Source: Bacteroidales bacterium UBA1216 (GTDB lineage: Bacteria > Bacteroidota > Bacteroidia > Bacteroidales > Paludibacteraceae). From it: DNA of 50,716 nucleotides. This document shows positions 17,648 through 26,588 of the stretch, one piece after another (the first letter of the stretch is position 1; every line of letters begins with the position of its first letter). The position numbers and the translations under genes were made by a program. Under the pieces are notes generated by a model. That model was not told the origin of the DNA. It saw only the letters and a list, made by a program, of their open reading frames with translations, and searched no databases. The stretch is taken from contig DBXI01000034.1 of assembly GCA_002309255.1 (NCBI GenBank), forward strand, positions 1 through 50,716. Direction: 5' to 3'.

Positions 17648-18874
17648 ATGGCGAATAAGCGCAAGATCATAAATGACCCGGTATTTGGGTTTATCTCTAT
17701 ACCGAACGAATTTATTTACGACGTTCTACAGCATCCTTATGTGCAGCGTCTGAATCGCATACGACAGCTTGGGTTGTCGTATGTCGTTTATCCGGGTGCC
17801 CAGCATAGCCGCTTTCTGCACTCGATAGGAGCCATGCATCTGATGAGCGATGCTATTGCATCGCTTAGGCAGAAAGGTGTAGATATCACTCCCGCCGAAG
17901 CGGATGGTGCGATGATCGCCATCCTGTTGCATGACCTTGGTCATGCGCCGTTCTCGCATGTCATGGAGCACACGCTCATCGACGGTATAACCCATGAAGA
18001 GGTGTCGCTGATCATGATGCAGGAGATCAACCGTGAGATGAACGGGGCACTCGACACGGCGATAGCTATCTTCCGCAACACCTACTCCAAACACTTCCTC
18101 CACCAACTCATATCCTCCCAACTGGATATGGATCGAATGGATTATCTCTGCCGTGACTCGTTCTTCACGGGTGTGACCGAGGGTAGCGTGGCATCTGCAC
18201 GCATCATCAAGATGCTCAATGTCGTTGATGACCGCCTGGTGATCGAGGCAAAAGGCATTTATTCGGTTGAGAAATTCCTCGTTGCCCGCCGGCTGATGTA
18301 CTGGCAGGTCTATCTGCATAAGACATCTGTTGCAGCCGAGCAGCTGCTCATCAAGATTCTGGCGCGCGCCAAGCAACTCGCTAACGATGGCGTAGATCTC
18401 TTCTGCGCACCGGCACTCCATTACTTCCTCTACCAGCACCTGACTGGCGAGACATTCGCGCAGGACAGTTTTGCCCTGCAGCAGTACGCCCTATTGGATG
18501 ATGCGGATATACTGTCGGCTATCAAGGCTTGGCAGGCACATCCGGATACCACACTCCGTCTGCTCGCCGAAGCATTTGTCAACAGGCGCCTGTTCAAGGG
18601 CAGACTACTGTCCGAACCCCTTTCTATACAAGAACGCGAGGAACTAAAGTTGCAGTATGCAGAACGCTTTGGGATATCCAAGAGCGAGGCGGAGTACTTC
18701 TTCGTGGAGCATGTATCCACCTCCAACACCTACTCTGAAAAGGACGATAGCATCGATATTCTGTACAACGACGGTACAGTCCGCAATATTGCCGATGCGT
18801 CCGAAATGCTCAACTTGCAAACCCTCACATACAAACCCAGAAAACTATACTTGTTCTATTACCTGATGCAATGA
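17648..18874 (+). CDS. HD-domain phosphohydrolase
   Basis: This is a metal-dependent phosphohydrolase of the HD superfamily, related to dGTPase/SAMHD1-like proteins; the substrate is unknown. The 408-residue product has H in GAQHSRFLHSIGAMH, the HD pair in LLHDLGHAPFSHVMEHTL (near residue 97) and the later Asp in SSQLDMDRMDYLCRDSFFTG (near 160). Its stop overlaps the lpxD start in ATGA, so the two are translationally coupled. The same HD-lpxD-lpxC-lpxA order is known in other Bacteroidales. Confidence 0.9.
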   Translation: MANKRKIINDPVFGFISIPNEFIYDVLQHPYVQRLNRIRQLGLSYVVYPGAQHSRFLHSIGAMHLMSDAIASLRQKGVDITPAEADGAMIAILLHDLGHAPFSHVMEHTLIDGITHEEVSLIMMQEINREMNGALDTAIAIFRNTYSKHFLHQLISSQLDMDRMDYLCRDSFFTGVTEGSVASARIIKMLNVVDDRLVIEAKGIYSVEKFLVARRLMYWQVYLHKTSVAAEQLLIKILARAKQLANDGVDLFCAPALHYFLYQHLTGETFAQDSFALQQYALLDDADILSAIKAWQAHPDTTLRLLAEAFVNRRLFKGRLLSEPLSIQEREELKLQYAERFGISKSEAEYFFVEHVSTSNTYSEKDDSIDILYNDGTVRNIADASEMLNLQTLTYKPRKLYLFYYLMQ

Positions 18875-19896
18875 ATTTTACCGCACAACAAATAGCAGCT
18901 TTTGTGGGAGGCAAACTGATCGGCAACCCCGATGTACAGGTGCAGGACGTTGCGCCCGTAGAGTCAGCGCAACCGCATCAACTCTCCTATATTACTGAGG
19001 AGAAGTACCTCCACTTCCTCGCTACAACTAAGGCAGGCATCGTGCTTATCACCGATAGTCTCATTTCAGATGAGTCCTTGTCAACTAAGGCAACATTAGT
19101 TGCGGTACCCAATGCCCGTCAGGCGATAGGCCTGTTACTGCAAGGCGTGGCGGAGTTCCTCCGTCCGCGCAAGAATGGTATCGAACAGCAGTCGTTTGTG
19201 GCTGAAGGTGTCGTACTTCCTGAAGATGCATACGTCGGAGCCTTCGCATATATAGGCAAGGGTGTCAAGCTCGGCAAGGGCGTGCAGATTTACCCGCAGG
19301 CGTATATAGGCGACAACACCACTATTGGCGACAATACGATCATCTATGCCGGTGTGAAGATCTATGATTATTGCACCATCGGCCGCGACTGCATCATCCA
19401 CTCCGGATGCGTGATCGGTGCTGACGGCTTCGGCTTTGAGCCGGATGAACAGGGCGTGAACCGCAAGATTCCACAGATAGGTACCGTAGTTATCGAGGAT
19501 GATGTGGAGATTGGTGCTAACACCACCATCGATCGCGCCATGATGGGCGAGACACGGGTCAAGAAGAACGTGAAGATCGACAATCTCGTGCAAGTAGCTC
19601 ATAACGTGCAGGTGGGTGAATCCTCCTTCCTCTGCGCACAGGTAGGCATAGCCGGCTCCACCACCATGGGACATCACTGCATCATGGCCGGTCAGGTAGG
19701 TGTAGCAGGACATATAACCGTGGCAGACAATGTGATCTGCGGTGCGCAGACCGGCGTGGCCGGTTCGATCCGCCAGGCTGGCACCTATCAGGGTTCCCCC
19801 GCTATCGATGCCATGAATTGGCGGCGCTCGTCCGTTGTATTCAAGCACCTGCCCGAGGTGCAGCAGCAACTTAACCAACTCACTAAAAACAAATAA
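18871..19896 (+). CDS. lpxD: UDP-3-O-acylglucosamine N-acyltransferase
   Basis: LpxD adds the second acyl chain in lipid A synthesis, after LpxC. The 341-residue product has an N-terminal uridine-binding domain (FTAQQIAAFVGGKLIGNPD). A left-handed parallel beta helix of hexapeptide repeats follows from about residue 105, with catalytic His in VAHNVQVGESSFLCAQVGIAGS (near 240). A C-terminal helical tail ends in LPEVQQQLNQL. It overlaps the HD gene by 4 bp and ends 6 bp before lpxC. Confidence 0.96.
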   Translation: MNFTAQQIAAFVGGKLIGNPDVQVQDVAPVESAQPHQLSYITEEKYLHFLATTKAGIVLITDSLISDESLSTKATLVAVPNARQAIGLLLQGVAEFLRPRKNGIEQQSFVAEGVVLPEDAYVGAFAYIGKGVKLGKGVQIYPQAYIGDNTTIGDNTIIYAGVKIYDYCTIGRDCIIHSGCVIGADGFGFEPDEQGVNRKIPQIGTVVIEDDVEIGANTTIDRAMMGETRVKKNVKIDNLVQVAHNVQVGESSFLCAQVGIAGSTTMGHHCIMAGQVGVAGHITVADNVICGAQTGVAGSIRQAGTYQGSPAIDAMNWRRSSVVFKHLPEVQQQLNQLTKNK

Positions 19897-19902
19897 CAAC
19901 AC

Positions 19903-20811
19903 GTGAAGCAACATACATTAGCTCAACCCTTTACGGTTGAGGGCAAGGGATTACATACCGGCGTTTACGCCCACGCTACCTTCTCTCCGGCAGCGGAGAA
20001 CTTCGGTATCCGTCTATGCCGCATCGATCTGCCCGACCGCCCAACCCACCACGCGTATGCCGATTATGTGTCGGCCACCGAGCGTGGAACAGTACTGGAG
20101 CATGGCAGTTGGCGTATATCCACTGTGGAGCACGCCCTATCAGCCCTTTATGCCTTAGGAGTGGACAACTGCCTGATTGAGATTGATGGCCCGGAAATGC
20201 CCATATTGGACGGTAGTGCAATGCCGTTCGTGCGCGCTATACAAGGAGCAGGCATCGCGGAGCAGAATGCCGATGCCGACGTATATATAGTCAACGAACC
20301 CATCGAATATATCTCCGAACATGGCAATCGTCTGCTGCTCATGCCGTGCGATAGCTATCAGGTGGAGGTGCAGGTGTGCTATCCATCGCAGATCCTCAAA
20401 CGTCAACGTGCCGAACTCAAAGACCTAAAGGATTATGCACATGAGGTGGCATCAGCGCGCACGTTCTGTTTCGTTCGCGAGATAGAGCCGCTGCTACGTC
20501 TCGGACTCATCAAAGGCGGTGACCTAAAGAATGCACTTGTCATCTACGAGACACCTATGTCGCAAGAGGGACTTGACTACCTTACTGACAAACTCGGTCA
20601 GCCACGATTGGATGCGACCAAGCTCGGCTATCTGTCGCCCATACACTACCACAACGAGCCGGCACGCCATAAGCTGCTCGATATAATTGGTGATCTGTCG
20701 CTCATAGGCTGTCGTCTGCAGGCACGTATCTATGCCGAGAAACCCGGGCACACCTTCAATACTTCCTGTGCCCGACAACTCCGCAACAAGATTTACCCAA
20801 AGCAGATATAA
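19903..20811 (+). CDS. lpxC: UDP-3-O-acyl-N-acetylglucosamine deacetylase, without FabZ fusion
   Basis: This zinc deacetylase catalyses the committed step of lipid A synthesis. The 302-residue product has zinc-binding His in STVEHALSAL (near 79) and the HKLLDIIGDLSLIG motif (near 255) carrying the second His and the Asp, then CRLQARIYAEKPGHTFNT. The GTG or ATG choice is not critical: the annotated start GTG follows lpxD by 6 bp. In most Bacteroidetes LpxC is fused to a C-terminal FabZ dehydratase domain of about 150 residues. Here the protein stops after KIYPKQI and lpxA begins 60 bp later, with no FabZ remnant in between. The enzyme itself looks complete. Confidence 0.93.
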   Translation: MKQHTLAQPFTVEGKGLHTGVYAHATFSPAAENFGIRLCRIDLPDRPTHHAYADYVSATERGTVLEHGSWRISTVEHALSALYALGVDNCLIEIDGPEMPILDGSAMPFVRAIQGAGIAEQNADADVYIVNEPIEYISEHGNRLLLMPCDSYQVEVQVCYPSQILKRQRAELKDLKDYAHEVASARTFCFVREIEPLLRLGLIKGGDLKNALVIYETPMSQEGLDYLTDKLGQPRLDATKLGYLSPIHYHNEPARHKLLDIIGDLSLIGCRLQARIYAEKPGHTFNTSCARQLRNKIYPKQI

Positions 20812-20821
20812 GTTCTTATGA

Positions 20822-20856
20822 ATCTTAAATTTTTAAATCTTGAAATTTTAAATTAG
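20822..20856 (+). repeat. AT-rich microrepeat between lpxC and lpxA
   Basis: The gap reads as variants of AATCTTAAATTTTTAAATCTTG, here seen as the words AATCTTAAATT, TTAAATCTTGAAA and TTTTAAATT in tandem. It occupies the place where the FabZ part of lpxC would follow in relatives. A closely similar unit set stands at 21651-21676. Confidence 0.65.
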
Positions 20857-20870
20857 TAATTTTGGTGAAT

Positions 20871-21647
20871 ATGATACATCCCTTAGCCTGTGTTGACCCC
20901 GCAGCGGTCATCGACCCGACCGCCGAAGTAGGTCCGTTCGCATATATTGAAGGTAACGTACACATAGGTGCGCGCACCAAGATCATGGCAAACGCCACCG
21001 TCCTTAGCGGCGCACGTATAGGTGCTGACTGCACGGTCTTTCCGTCGGCTGTCGTAGGTGCTATACCGCAGGATCTTAAGTTCCGCGGCGAGGACACCCT
21101 TGCCATCATCGGTGATCACACCGTGATCCGCGAGTGTGCCACTGTGCATCGCGGTACTGCCAGCAAAGGACAGACCGTTGTCGGCAACCACTGCCTAATC
21201 ATGGCGTATTCCCACGTAGCGCATGACTGTCTGCTTCACGACCATATCATTCTATCCAACGCCACACAACTGGCCGGGGAGGTTGTGGTGGATGACTATG
21301 CTATCCTTGGCGGCGGCTCGCTCGTGCATCAGTTCACGCATGTGGGCGCGCACTCTATGACACAAGGTGGCACTAAGGTCAACAAGGACATTCCGCCTTA
21401 CGTGATAGCTGCACGCGAACCCGTGTCGTTCTGCGGCATCAACTCCGTTGGACTCAACCGCCGTGGCTTCTCGCGTGAGCAGATAGCCGCTATCCAGGAC
21501 ACATATCGACTCATCTATATGTCCGGACTGAATGTCTCGCAAGCACTGCAACAGATTAGCGACACACTCCCAGCCTCACCCGAACGTGACGAGATAGTGA
21601 ACTTCATCACCACCTCACCGCGAGGTGTCATCCGTGGCACAATCTAA
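20871..21647 (+). CDS. lpxA: UDP-N-acetylglucosamine O-acyltransferase
   Basis: LpxA adds the first acyl chain to UDP-GlcNAc at the start of lipid A synthesis. From ATG 20871 the product has 258 residues, the standard length. It is a left-handed beta helix of hexapeptide repeats (IHPLACVDPAAVIDPTAEVG onwards), with the catalytic His in IMAYSHVAHDCLLHDH near residue 122, the GG(S/G)LVHQFTHVG motif, and a C-terminal helical domain (NRRGFSREQIAAIQDTYRLIY). A TTG nine bases upstream is in frame but gives a non-family extension. Confidence 0.96.
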   Translation: MIHPLACVDPAAVIDPTAEVGPFAYIEGNVHIGARTKIMANATVLSGARIGADCTVFPSAVVGAIPQDLKFRGEDTLAIIGDHTVIRECATVHRGTASKGQTVVGNHCLIMAYSHVAHDCLLHDHIILSNATQLAGEVVVDDYAILGGGSLVHQFTHVGAHSMTQGGTKVNKDIPPYVIAAREPVSFCGINSVGLNRRGFSREQIAAIQDTYRLIYMSGLNVSQALQQISDTLPASPERDEIVNFITTSPRGVIRGTI

Positions 21648-21650
21648 TCT

Positions 21651-21676
21651 TGAATTTTGAATCTTAAATTTTGAAT
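21651..21676 (+). repeat. Microrepeat between lpxA and glnS
   Basis: The 34-bp gap is made of TTGAATTTTGAATCTTAAA-type units (CTTGAATTTTGAATC followed by TTAAATTTTGAAT). It leaves only a few bases before the glnS start codon, so it forms the glnS leader. No -33/-7 promoter is visible. Confidence 0.65.
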
Positions 21677-21681
21677 TATAT

Positions 21682-23397
21682 ATGGAAGAGCGCAGTTTAA
21701 ATTTCATTGAGCAAATCGTAGAGAAAGACCTTGCAGAAGGCAAGAACGACGGACGTATTCAGACCCGTTTCCCGCCCGAGCCTAACGGCTATCTGCATAT
21801 CGGTCACGTCAAGGCTATATGCATGGATTTCGGTATTGCCGAGAAGTACAACGGCGTATGTAATCTCCGTTTCGATGACACCAACCCCGCCAAGGAGGAT
21901 ACGGAGTACGTAGATACCATTGAGCGCGACATCCGCTGGCTCGGATTCAAGTGGGGGAAGATCTTCTATGCTTCTGATTACTTTGATGCCCTCTACGACC
22001 TGGCTATCCGCTTTATCAAGGAAGGAAAGGCGTATGTTGATGAGCAGATGCCCGAGCAGATCGCCGAGCAGAAAGGTACACCTACCGAACCCGGTGTGGC
22101 TTCGCCGTACCGCGATCGTCCTGTCGAGGAGAATCTTCGTCTCTTCCAAGCCATGCAGAACGGCGAGATAGAGGAGGGTAGGATGGTGCTCCGTGCCAAG
22201 ATCGATATGGCTAACCCGAACATGCACTTCCGCGATCCGATCATGTACCGCATCATCACATCGCATCCGCACCACCGTACAGGACGTAAGTGGAACGTCT
22301 ATCCGATGTACGACTTCGCACACGGACAATCCGACTACTTCGAGGGCGTGACGCACTCGATCTGCACACTGGAGTTCGAGGTGCATCGGCCGCTATATGA
22401 CTATTTCCTCGACCAGATCACGGGCGAGAACTTCTGCGGCTTGTCGCCTTACGGCCCGGATTATCGTCCCAAGCAGCGCGAGTTCAACCGACTGAATATC
22501 ACCTACACCGTGATGTCTAAGCGTAAGATGCTCCAACTCGTCAAGGAAGGACTCGTCGCCGGTTGGGACGACCCACGCATGCCGACCGTCTGCGGCCTGC
22601 GCCGACGCGGATATACTGCCACCTCCATCCGAGAGTTCATGGATAAGATTGGCTACACCAAGGTCGAAGGAATGATCGACGTCGGTCTGTTGGAGCACAC
22701 GATCCGCGAGGATCTGAAGGAGAGCGCACCGCGCGTTTGTGCGATCTTTGACCCCGTCAAACTCGTTATCACGAATTACGAAGGCAACGGAGAAATCATC
22801 ACCGCTGAAAATATCGATGGCATCGAAGAATTGGGCACACGCGAAATGCGGTTCGGTCGTGAGCTGTGGATCGAGCGTGGCGACTTTCTGGAGCAGGCAG
22901 ATAACAAGTTCTACCGTCTGAGCCCTGACGGACGTGAGGTACGTCTCAAGGCTTCGTATATCATCCAAGCTACCGGCTGCGACAAGGATGAGAATGGCAA
23001 CATAACAACCGTTTATGCTACCTATGATCCTGAATCGAAGTCAGGTACAGAGGGCGGTAACCGCAAGACCAAAGCTACCATCAACTGGGTAGAGTGCAGT
23101 TCGGCATTGGATGCTGAGGCTCGTCTCTACGACCGTCTGTTCGCTTGCGAGAACCCAAGCGCTGAGGAAGGCGACTTCCGTGATCTGCTCAATCCTGACA
23201 GTCTCGTTGTTAAGAACATTAAGATTGAGGGTTCGTTGCGTAGCGAACTGCATGCACCTGTCATCGTGGATGGAGTAGAGCAGGAGAATCACTACCAGCT
23301 CCTTAAGCAAGGTTACTTTGTGGTTGATCCTGACACTACAGTTGATCATCTCGTGCTCAACCGCACCTGTTCACTAAAGGACAACTACCTCAAGTAG
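21682..23397 (+). CDS. glnS: Glutaminyl-tRNA synthetase
   Basis: This class I synthetase charges tRNA-Gln. The 571-residue product has the HIGH motif in PPEPNGYLHIGHVKAICMDF near residue 37, the FDDTNP segment, and the KMSKS-type motif VMSKRKM near 280. The C-terminal anticodon-binding beta barrels follow (REVRLKASYI, KATINWVECSSALDAEARLYDRLF in two adjoining parts). Length and motifs match bacterial GlnRS. Presence of a direct GlnRS means the indirect Glu-tRNA-Gln amidation route is not needed for Gln. Confidence 0.97.
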   Translation: MEERSLNFIEQIVEKDLAEGKNDGRIQTRFPPEPNGYLHIGHVKAICMDFGIAEKYNGVCNLRFDDTNPAKEDTEYVDTIERDIRWLGFKWGKIFYASDYFDALYDLAIRFIKEGKAYVDEQMPEQIAEQKGTPTEPGVASPYRDRPVEENLRLFQAMQNGEIEEGRMVLRAKIDMANPNMHFRDPIMYRIITSHPHHRTGRKWNVYPMYDFAHGQSDYFEGVTHSICTLEFEVHRPLYDYFLDQITGENFCGLSPYGPDYRPKQREFNRLNITYTVMSKRKMLQLVKEGLVAGWDDPRMPTVCGLRRRGYTATSIREFMDKIGYTKVEGMIDVGLLEHTIREDLKESAPRVCAIFDPVKLVITNYEGNGEIITAENIDGIEELGTREMRFGRELWIERGDFLEQADNKFYRLSPDGREVRLKASYIIQATGCDKDENGNITTVYATYDPESKSGTEGGNRKTKATINWVECSSALDAEARLYDRLFACENPSAEEGDFRDLLNPDSLVVKNIKIEGSLRSELHAPVIVDGVEQENHYQLLKQGYFVVDPDTTVDHLVLNRTCSLKDNYLK

Positions 23398-23422
23398 TTT
23401 AGAGTTGAGTGTTTAGAGTTTA
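23398..23422 (+). repeat. Microrepeat after glnS
   Basis: TTTAGAGTTGAG and TGTTTAGAGTTTA form two imperfect copies of a TTTAGAGTTnAG unit in the 29-bp gap before the HsdR_N-like gene. Confidence 0.6.
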
Positions 23423-23426
23423 AGGG

Positions 23427-23837
23427 ATGGCAGGCAATCAACAACTATATTGCATCTTCCGCCGAAAATGGGTGGCAGCTACGCCCGAGGAGCAAGTGCG
23501 TCAGTCGTTTTTGCACGGCTTGGTGGAGCAGTATGGCTATCCACAGTCACTCATAGCCGTTGAGGCACAGATAGCCGTTGGGGCAGGAGTGACCAAGCGT
23601 TGCGATGCAGTTGTTTACACGCGCACCTTGCAGCCGCTCATGCTCCTTGAATTCAAAGCAGAGCATGTGGCCATTACCCCTGATGTGCTCGATCAAGCTG
23701 CTGTGTATAACACCACCGTGCATGCGCCCTACCTCATCCTCAGCAATGGCAAACAGATGGTGGTGGCACATATTGATGACGAACGAAAGATCACATTCTT
23801 AAACCATATACCTGCATGGAGTCAGTTATTACCCTGA
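23427..23837 (+). CDS. HsdR_N-like small protein
   Basis: This 136-residue protein resembles the N-terminal nuclease-like domain of type I restriction R subunits. The relevant core is D in KRCDAVVYTRTLQPLMLLEFKAE, with the D ... ExK arrangement (D near 55, LEFKAE near 72-77). It lacks motor and specificity parts, and no hsdM or hsdS is nearby, so it is not a restriction system. Stand-alone proteins of this kind are common in Bacteroidota, and their role is unknown. It overlaps phoH by 22 bp, which suggests coupled translation. Confidence 0.8.
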   Translation: MAGNQQLYCIFRRKWVAATPEEQVRQSFLHGLVEQYGYPQSLIAVEAQIAVGAGVTKRCDAVVYTRTLQPLMLLEFKAEHVAITPDVLDQAAVYNTTVHAPYLILSNGKQMVVAHIDDERKITFLNHIPAWSQLLP

Positions 23838-24742
23838 ACGAGGCTATCGACACAGCCGCCTTCTATGGCGTGAACAACGCAAACATCCTCTGCATAAGCA
23901 ACCAGCACCCGGGTGTGCGTGTTGTGGCGCGTGGCTATAACATCAAGGTCACCGGAGCTGAAGAGGCTGTCAAGCGTTTCACTCAGGTCGTGGAGCGCTG
24001 CGAAGAGGTATGCCTCCGCCGCGGTTCGCTCAATGAGGCAGCTATACTCGAACTGATTCATGGCTCGTCGCCGGACGCCGTCACCCATGAGCATCTTATC
24101 CTGCATGGGGTAGGCGGCAAACCCATCTTGGCACGTTCAGTTAACCAACGCAAACTGGTAGACGGATTCCAGACTAACGACCTCTTGTTTGCCGTTGGTC
24201 CAGCAGGTTCAGGTAAGACCTATACGGCTATCGCACTGGCCGTCAAGGCGTTGAAGAACAAAGAGGTCAAGCGCATCATCCTCTCTCGTCCTGCAGTAGA
24301 AGCAGGCGAGAAGCTGGGTTTCCTGCCCGGTGATATGAAGGAGAAGATCGATCCGTATCTGCAACCTCTATACGACGCCTTGCAAGACATGATTCCCGGC
24401 ACTAAGCTGCAGGAGTATATGGAGCGTGGCACTATTCAGATCGCGCCGCTGGCTTTCATGCGCGGACGCACACTCTCCGATGCCGTTGTTATCCTCGATG
24501 AGGCGCAGAACGCTACTGTCCTGCAACTTAAGATGTTCCTCACCCGTATGGGCATTGGTAGCAAGATGATTGTGACCGGCGATCTCACACAGATCGACCT
24601 GCCTACCTCCCTACGTTCCGGCCTCTCCGACGCCATGACACGTCTCAAGGACATCAAGGGCATACAGATCGTGCAGTTCAATCAGAAGGATATAGTCCGT
24701 CATCACCTCGTTACTCATATCGTCAAAGCTTACGCTGATTAA
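23816..24742 (+). CDS. PhoH-family ATPase
   Basis: This cytosolic P-loop ATPase belongs to the PhoH/YbeZ family, linked in other bacteria to ribosome and RNA metabolism together with YbeY. The 308-residue product has a KH-like N-terminal region (VRVVARGYNIKVTGAEEAV), Walker A VGPAGSGKTYTAIA near residue 125 and Walker B VVILDEAQNAT near 225, then MIVTGDLTQIDLP. Length is typical. It is 14 bp upstream of the YifB-family gene. Confidence 0.93.
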   Translation: MESVITLNEAIDTAAFYGVNNANILCISNQHPGVRVVARGYNIKVTGAEEAVKRFTQVVERCEEVCLRRGSLNEAAILELIHGSSPDAVTHEHLILHGVGGKPILARSVNQRKLVDGFQTNDLLFAVGPAGSGKTYTAIALAVKALKNKEVKRIILSRPAVEAGEKLGFLPGDMKEKIDPYLQPLYDALQDMIPGTKLQEYMERGTIQIAPLAFMRGRTLSDAVVILDEAQNATVLQLKMFLTRMGIGSKMIVTGDLTQIDLPTSLRSGLSDAMTRLKDIKGIQIVQFNQKDIVRHHLVTHIVKAYAD

Positions 24743-24756
24743 ATCCGTCCTGACCT

Positions 24757-26355
24757 ATGCTGATTAATACGTACTCCGCCGCATCCGTCGGCATCGATGC
24801 TGTCATAGTCACCGTTGAGGTGCATGCAACGCCCGGTTATGATTTTACGCTGGTCGGTCTGCCCGACGTAGCGGTCAAGGAAGGTCATGAGCGTATTCAG
24901 TCGGCTATACAGGTGTCTGGCATCCGTCTGCCGCAACGTCAGTACACGATTAACATGTCGCCCGCCGACCTCAAGAAGGAGGGTGCGGCGTTCGACCTCA
25001 CCCTGGCTATCGGCCAACTGGCAGCCACGGAGATCGTGCAGAGTCGTTTGCTCTCGCAGTACCTGATCATGGGCGAACTCTCGCTCGATGGCCATATTCG
25101 CCCTATCCACGGCTGCCTGCCTATTGCTTTAGCGGCGAAGAACAACGGCTTCCGTGGTGTCATCGTACCCGCTGAGAACGCCAATGAAGCGGCGGTGGTT
25201 GATGGATTAGAGGTCTATGGCTTTGAGTCCCTGACGGACGTTATTGCTTTCCTCAACGGCACCACGCCGGCCGAGCCGGCACGTGTGGATGTTGACGAGC
25301 TGCTCAGCACCTACGCATTCCCTGCGGATATCGACTTTTCTGAGGTGCGCGGCCAGCAGGAGGTGCGTCGTGCCATTGAGATAGCCGCAGCAGGCGGACA
25401 CAACATCATCATGATAGGCCCGCCGGGTGCCGGCAAGTCGATGATGGCCAAGCGTATCCCTACCATCCTGCCCACCATGACCCTGAGCGAAGCTCTGGAG
25501 ACGACGAAGATCTACTCCGTCTCCGGTAAACTCCGCAAGGCTACAACGAACTGTCAACTGTCAACTGTCAACTCTCAACTCGCATCCCTCATAGTCCAGC
25601 GCCCCTTCCGCTCACCCCATCATACCATCACCGACGTCACTCTCGTAGGTGGGGGTAACAACCCGCAACCCGGTGAGGTTAGCCTCGCCCATAACGGTGT
25701 TTTATTCCTTGACGAGCTGGCTGAATTCAAGCGATCGGCACTGGAGGTGCTGAGGCAGCCACTGGAGGATGGACATATAACGGTGGCACGTAATAAGCTG
25801 TCGGTGGATTATCCTGCGCACTTCATGCTTGTGGCGGCTATGAACCCCTGTCCGTGCGGACACTACGGCGATTTGAAGCATCCGTGCACCTGCACGCCGG
25901 CGCAGCGGCATCGGTACATGAGCCGCATCAGCGGGCCGCTACTCGACCGTATAGATATCCAGTGTCATATTGATGCCGTCAGCTACGACGATCTGCGCAG
26001 CAAGGCCGATGGCGAACCATCCGCCAACATCCGCGAACGGGTGTGTCGGGCGCGTGAGATCCAGACCGACCGATTCCGCGGTACATCCGTCCACTGCAAT
26101 GCACAGATGACTTCTGCTATGGTGCGCCGCTATTGCCGACTCGATGAAGCTGCCGAACAGCAGTTGCGTATGGCTATGGAGTTGTACGGCCTGTCCGCTC
26201 GTGCCTACGACCGCATTCTTAAGGTCGCACGCACCATCGCCGACCTCGATGCCGCCGCCCATCCCGAACAGCCTGTCACCGGCACCCTCAGCACCTCCCA
26301 TCTGCTGCAAGCCATACAGTTCCGCCAACTCGACCGGGCCGACTGGGGGGAGTAG
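24757..26355 (+). CDS. YifB/ComM-family Mg-chelatase-like AAA+ ATPase
   Basis: In competent bacteria ComM relatives are helicases for branch migration; the role in Bacteroidota is not settled. The 532-residue product has the N-terminal Lon-protease-like fold (YDFTLVGLPDVAVKEGHERI), Walker A GPPGAGKSMMAKRIP near residue 220, Walker B VLFLDELAEFKRSALEVLRQ, a cysteine cluster (NPCPCGHYGD and CTCTPAQRHRY) and the C-terminal Mg_chelatase_C helices. Between GKLRKA and IVQRPFRSPHHT the protein carries an extra TTNCQLSTVNSQLASL. It is encoded by a TCAACTG microrepeat and absent from what I know of the family. The reading frame is kept. Confidence 0.92.
   Translation: MLINTYSAASVGIDAVIVTVEVHATPGYDFTLVGLPDVAVKEGHERIQSAIQVSGIRLPQRQYTINMSPADLKKEGAAFDLTLAIGQLAATEIVQSRLLSQYLIMGELSLDGHIRPIHGCLPIALAAKNNGFRGVIVPAENANEAAVVDGLEVYGFESLTDVIAFLNGTTPAEPARVDVDELLSTYAFPADIDFSEVRGQQEVRRAIEIAAAGGHNIIMIGPPGAGKSMMAKRIPTILPTMTLSEALETTKIYSVSGKLRKATTNCQLSTVNSQLASLIVQRPFRSPHHTITDVTLVGGGNNPQPGEVSLAHNGVLFLDELAEFKRSALEVLRQPLEDGHITVARNKLSVDYPAHFMLVAAMNPCPCGHYGDLKHPCTCTPAQRHRYMSRISGPLLDRIDIQCHIDAVSYDDLRSKADGEPSANIRERVCRAREIQTDRFRGTSVHCNAQMTSAMVRRYCRLDEAAEQQLRMAMELYGLSARAYDRILKVARTIADLDAAAHPEQPVTGTLSTSHLLQAIQFRQLDRADWGE
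25551..25580 (+). repeat. In-frame TCAACTG microrepeat inside the yifB-like gene
   Basis: Four imperfect copies of CTGTCAA/CTCTCAA lie in tandem at about codons 265-275. They encode QLSTVNSQL, which looks inserted between two conserved motifs of the AAA+ domain. Confidence 0.8.
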
Positions 26356-26372
26356 CTGCTTTCACCTAAGCA

Positions 26373-26588
26373 TCAGCAGAAACCTTTGATTCGGATGCGT
26401 TCGCCGTCCTGACGGTTCAGACGCTCCTGATCGCAGGCTTTGCTGATTAGCGACATATCCAGTTCATCCGTATCATGCAGAATATTGCTTACAAGTTGCT
26501 TGCGGGCGATGTTCTCAATCTGCCTGCCGCTGAAGTCGTACTTCGATGCGAGCACGCGCGCTCCTTCCTCACTCAAATTAGGCAGCAT
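26373..26588 (-). pseudogene. C-terminal part of the frameshifted AAA+ ATPase
   Basis: This frame reads MLPNLSEEGARVLASKYDFSGRQIENIARKQL, the standard small-domain (sensor 2) continuation of the ATPase at 26578-28035, in a different frame. At the junction the DNA reads ATA T CAG GCT ATG. Restoring two bases to make the codon TGG would give YIWQAMLPNL, a normal family sequence. So this is the detached end of the same gene, not an independent start. It ends 18 bp from the convergent yifB-like gene. Confidence 0.85.

Noticed and set aside
19897..19912. CACGTG word as a second parS
   Set aside because: The flanking bases do not match the TGTT/AACA arms.
23427..23837. Type I restriction-modification system
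   Set aside because: Only a short HsdR_N-like protein is present, with no motor domain and no hsdM or hsdS nearby.
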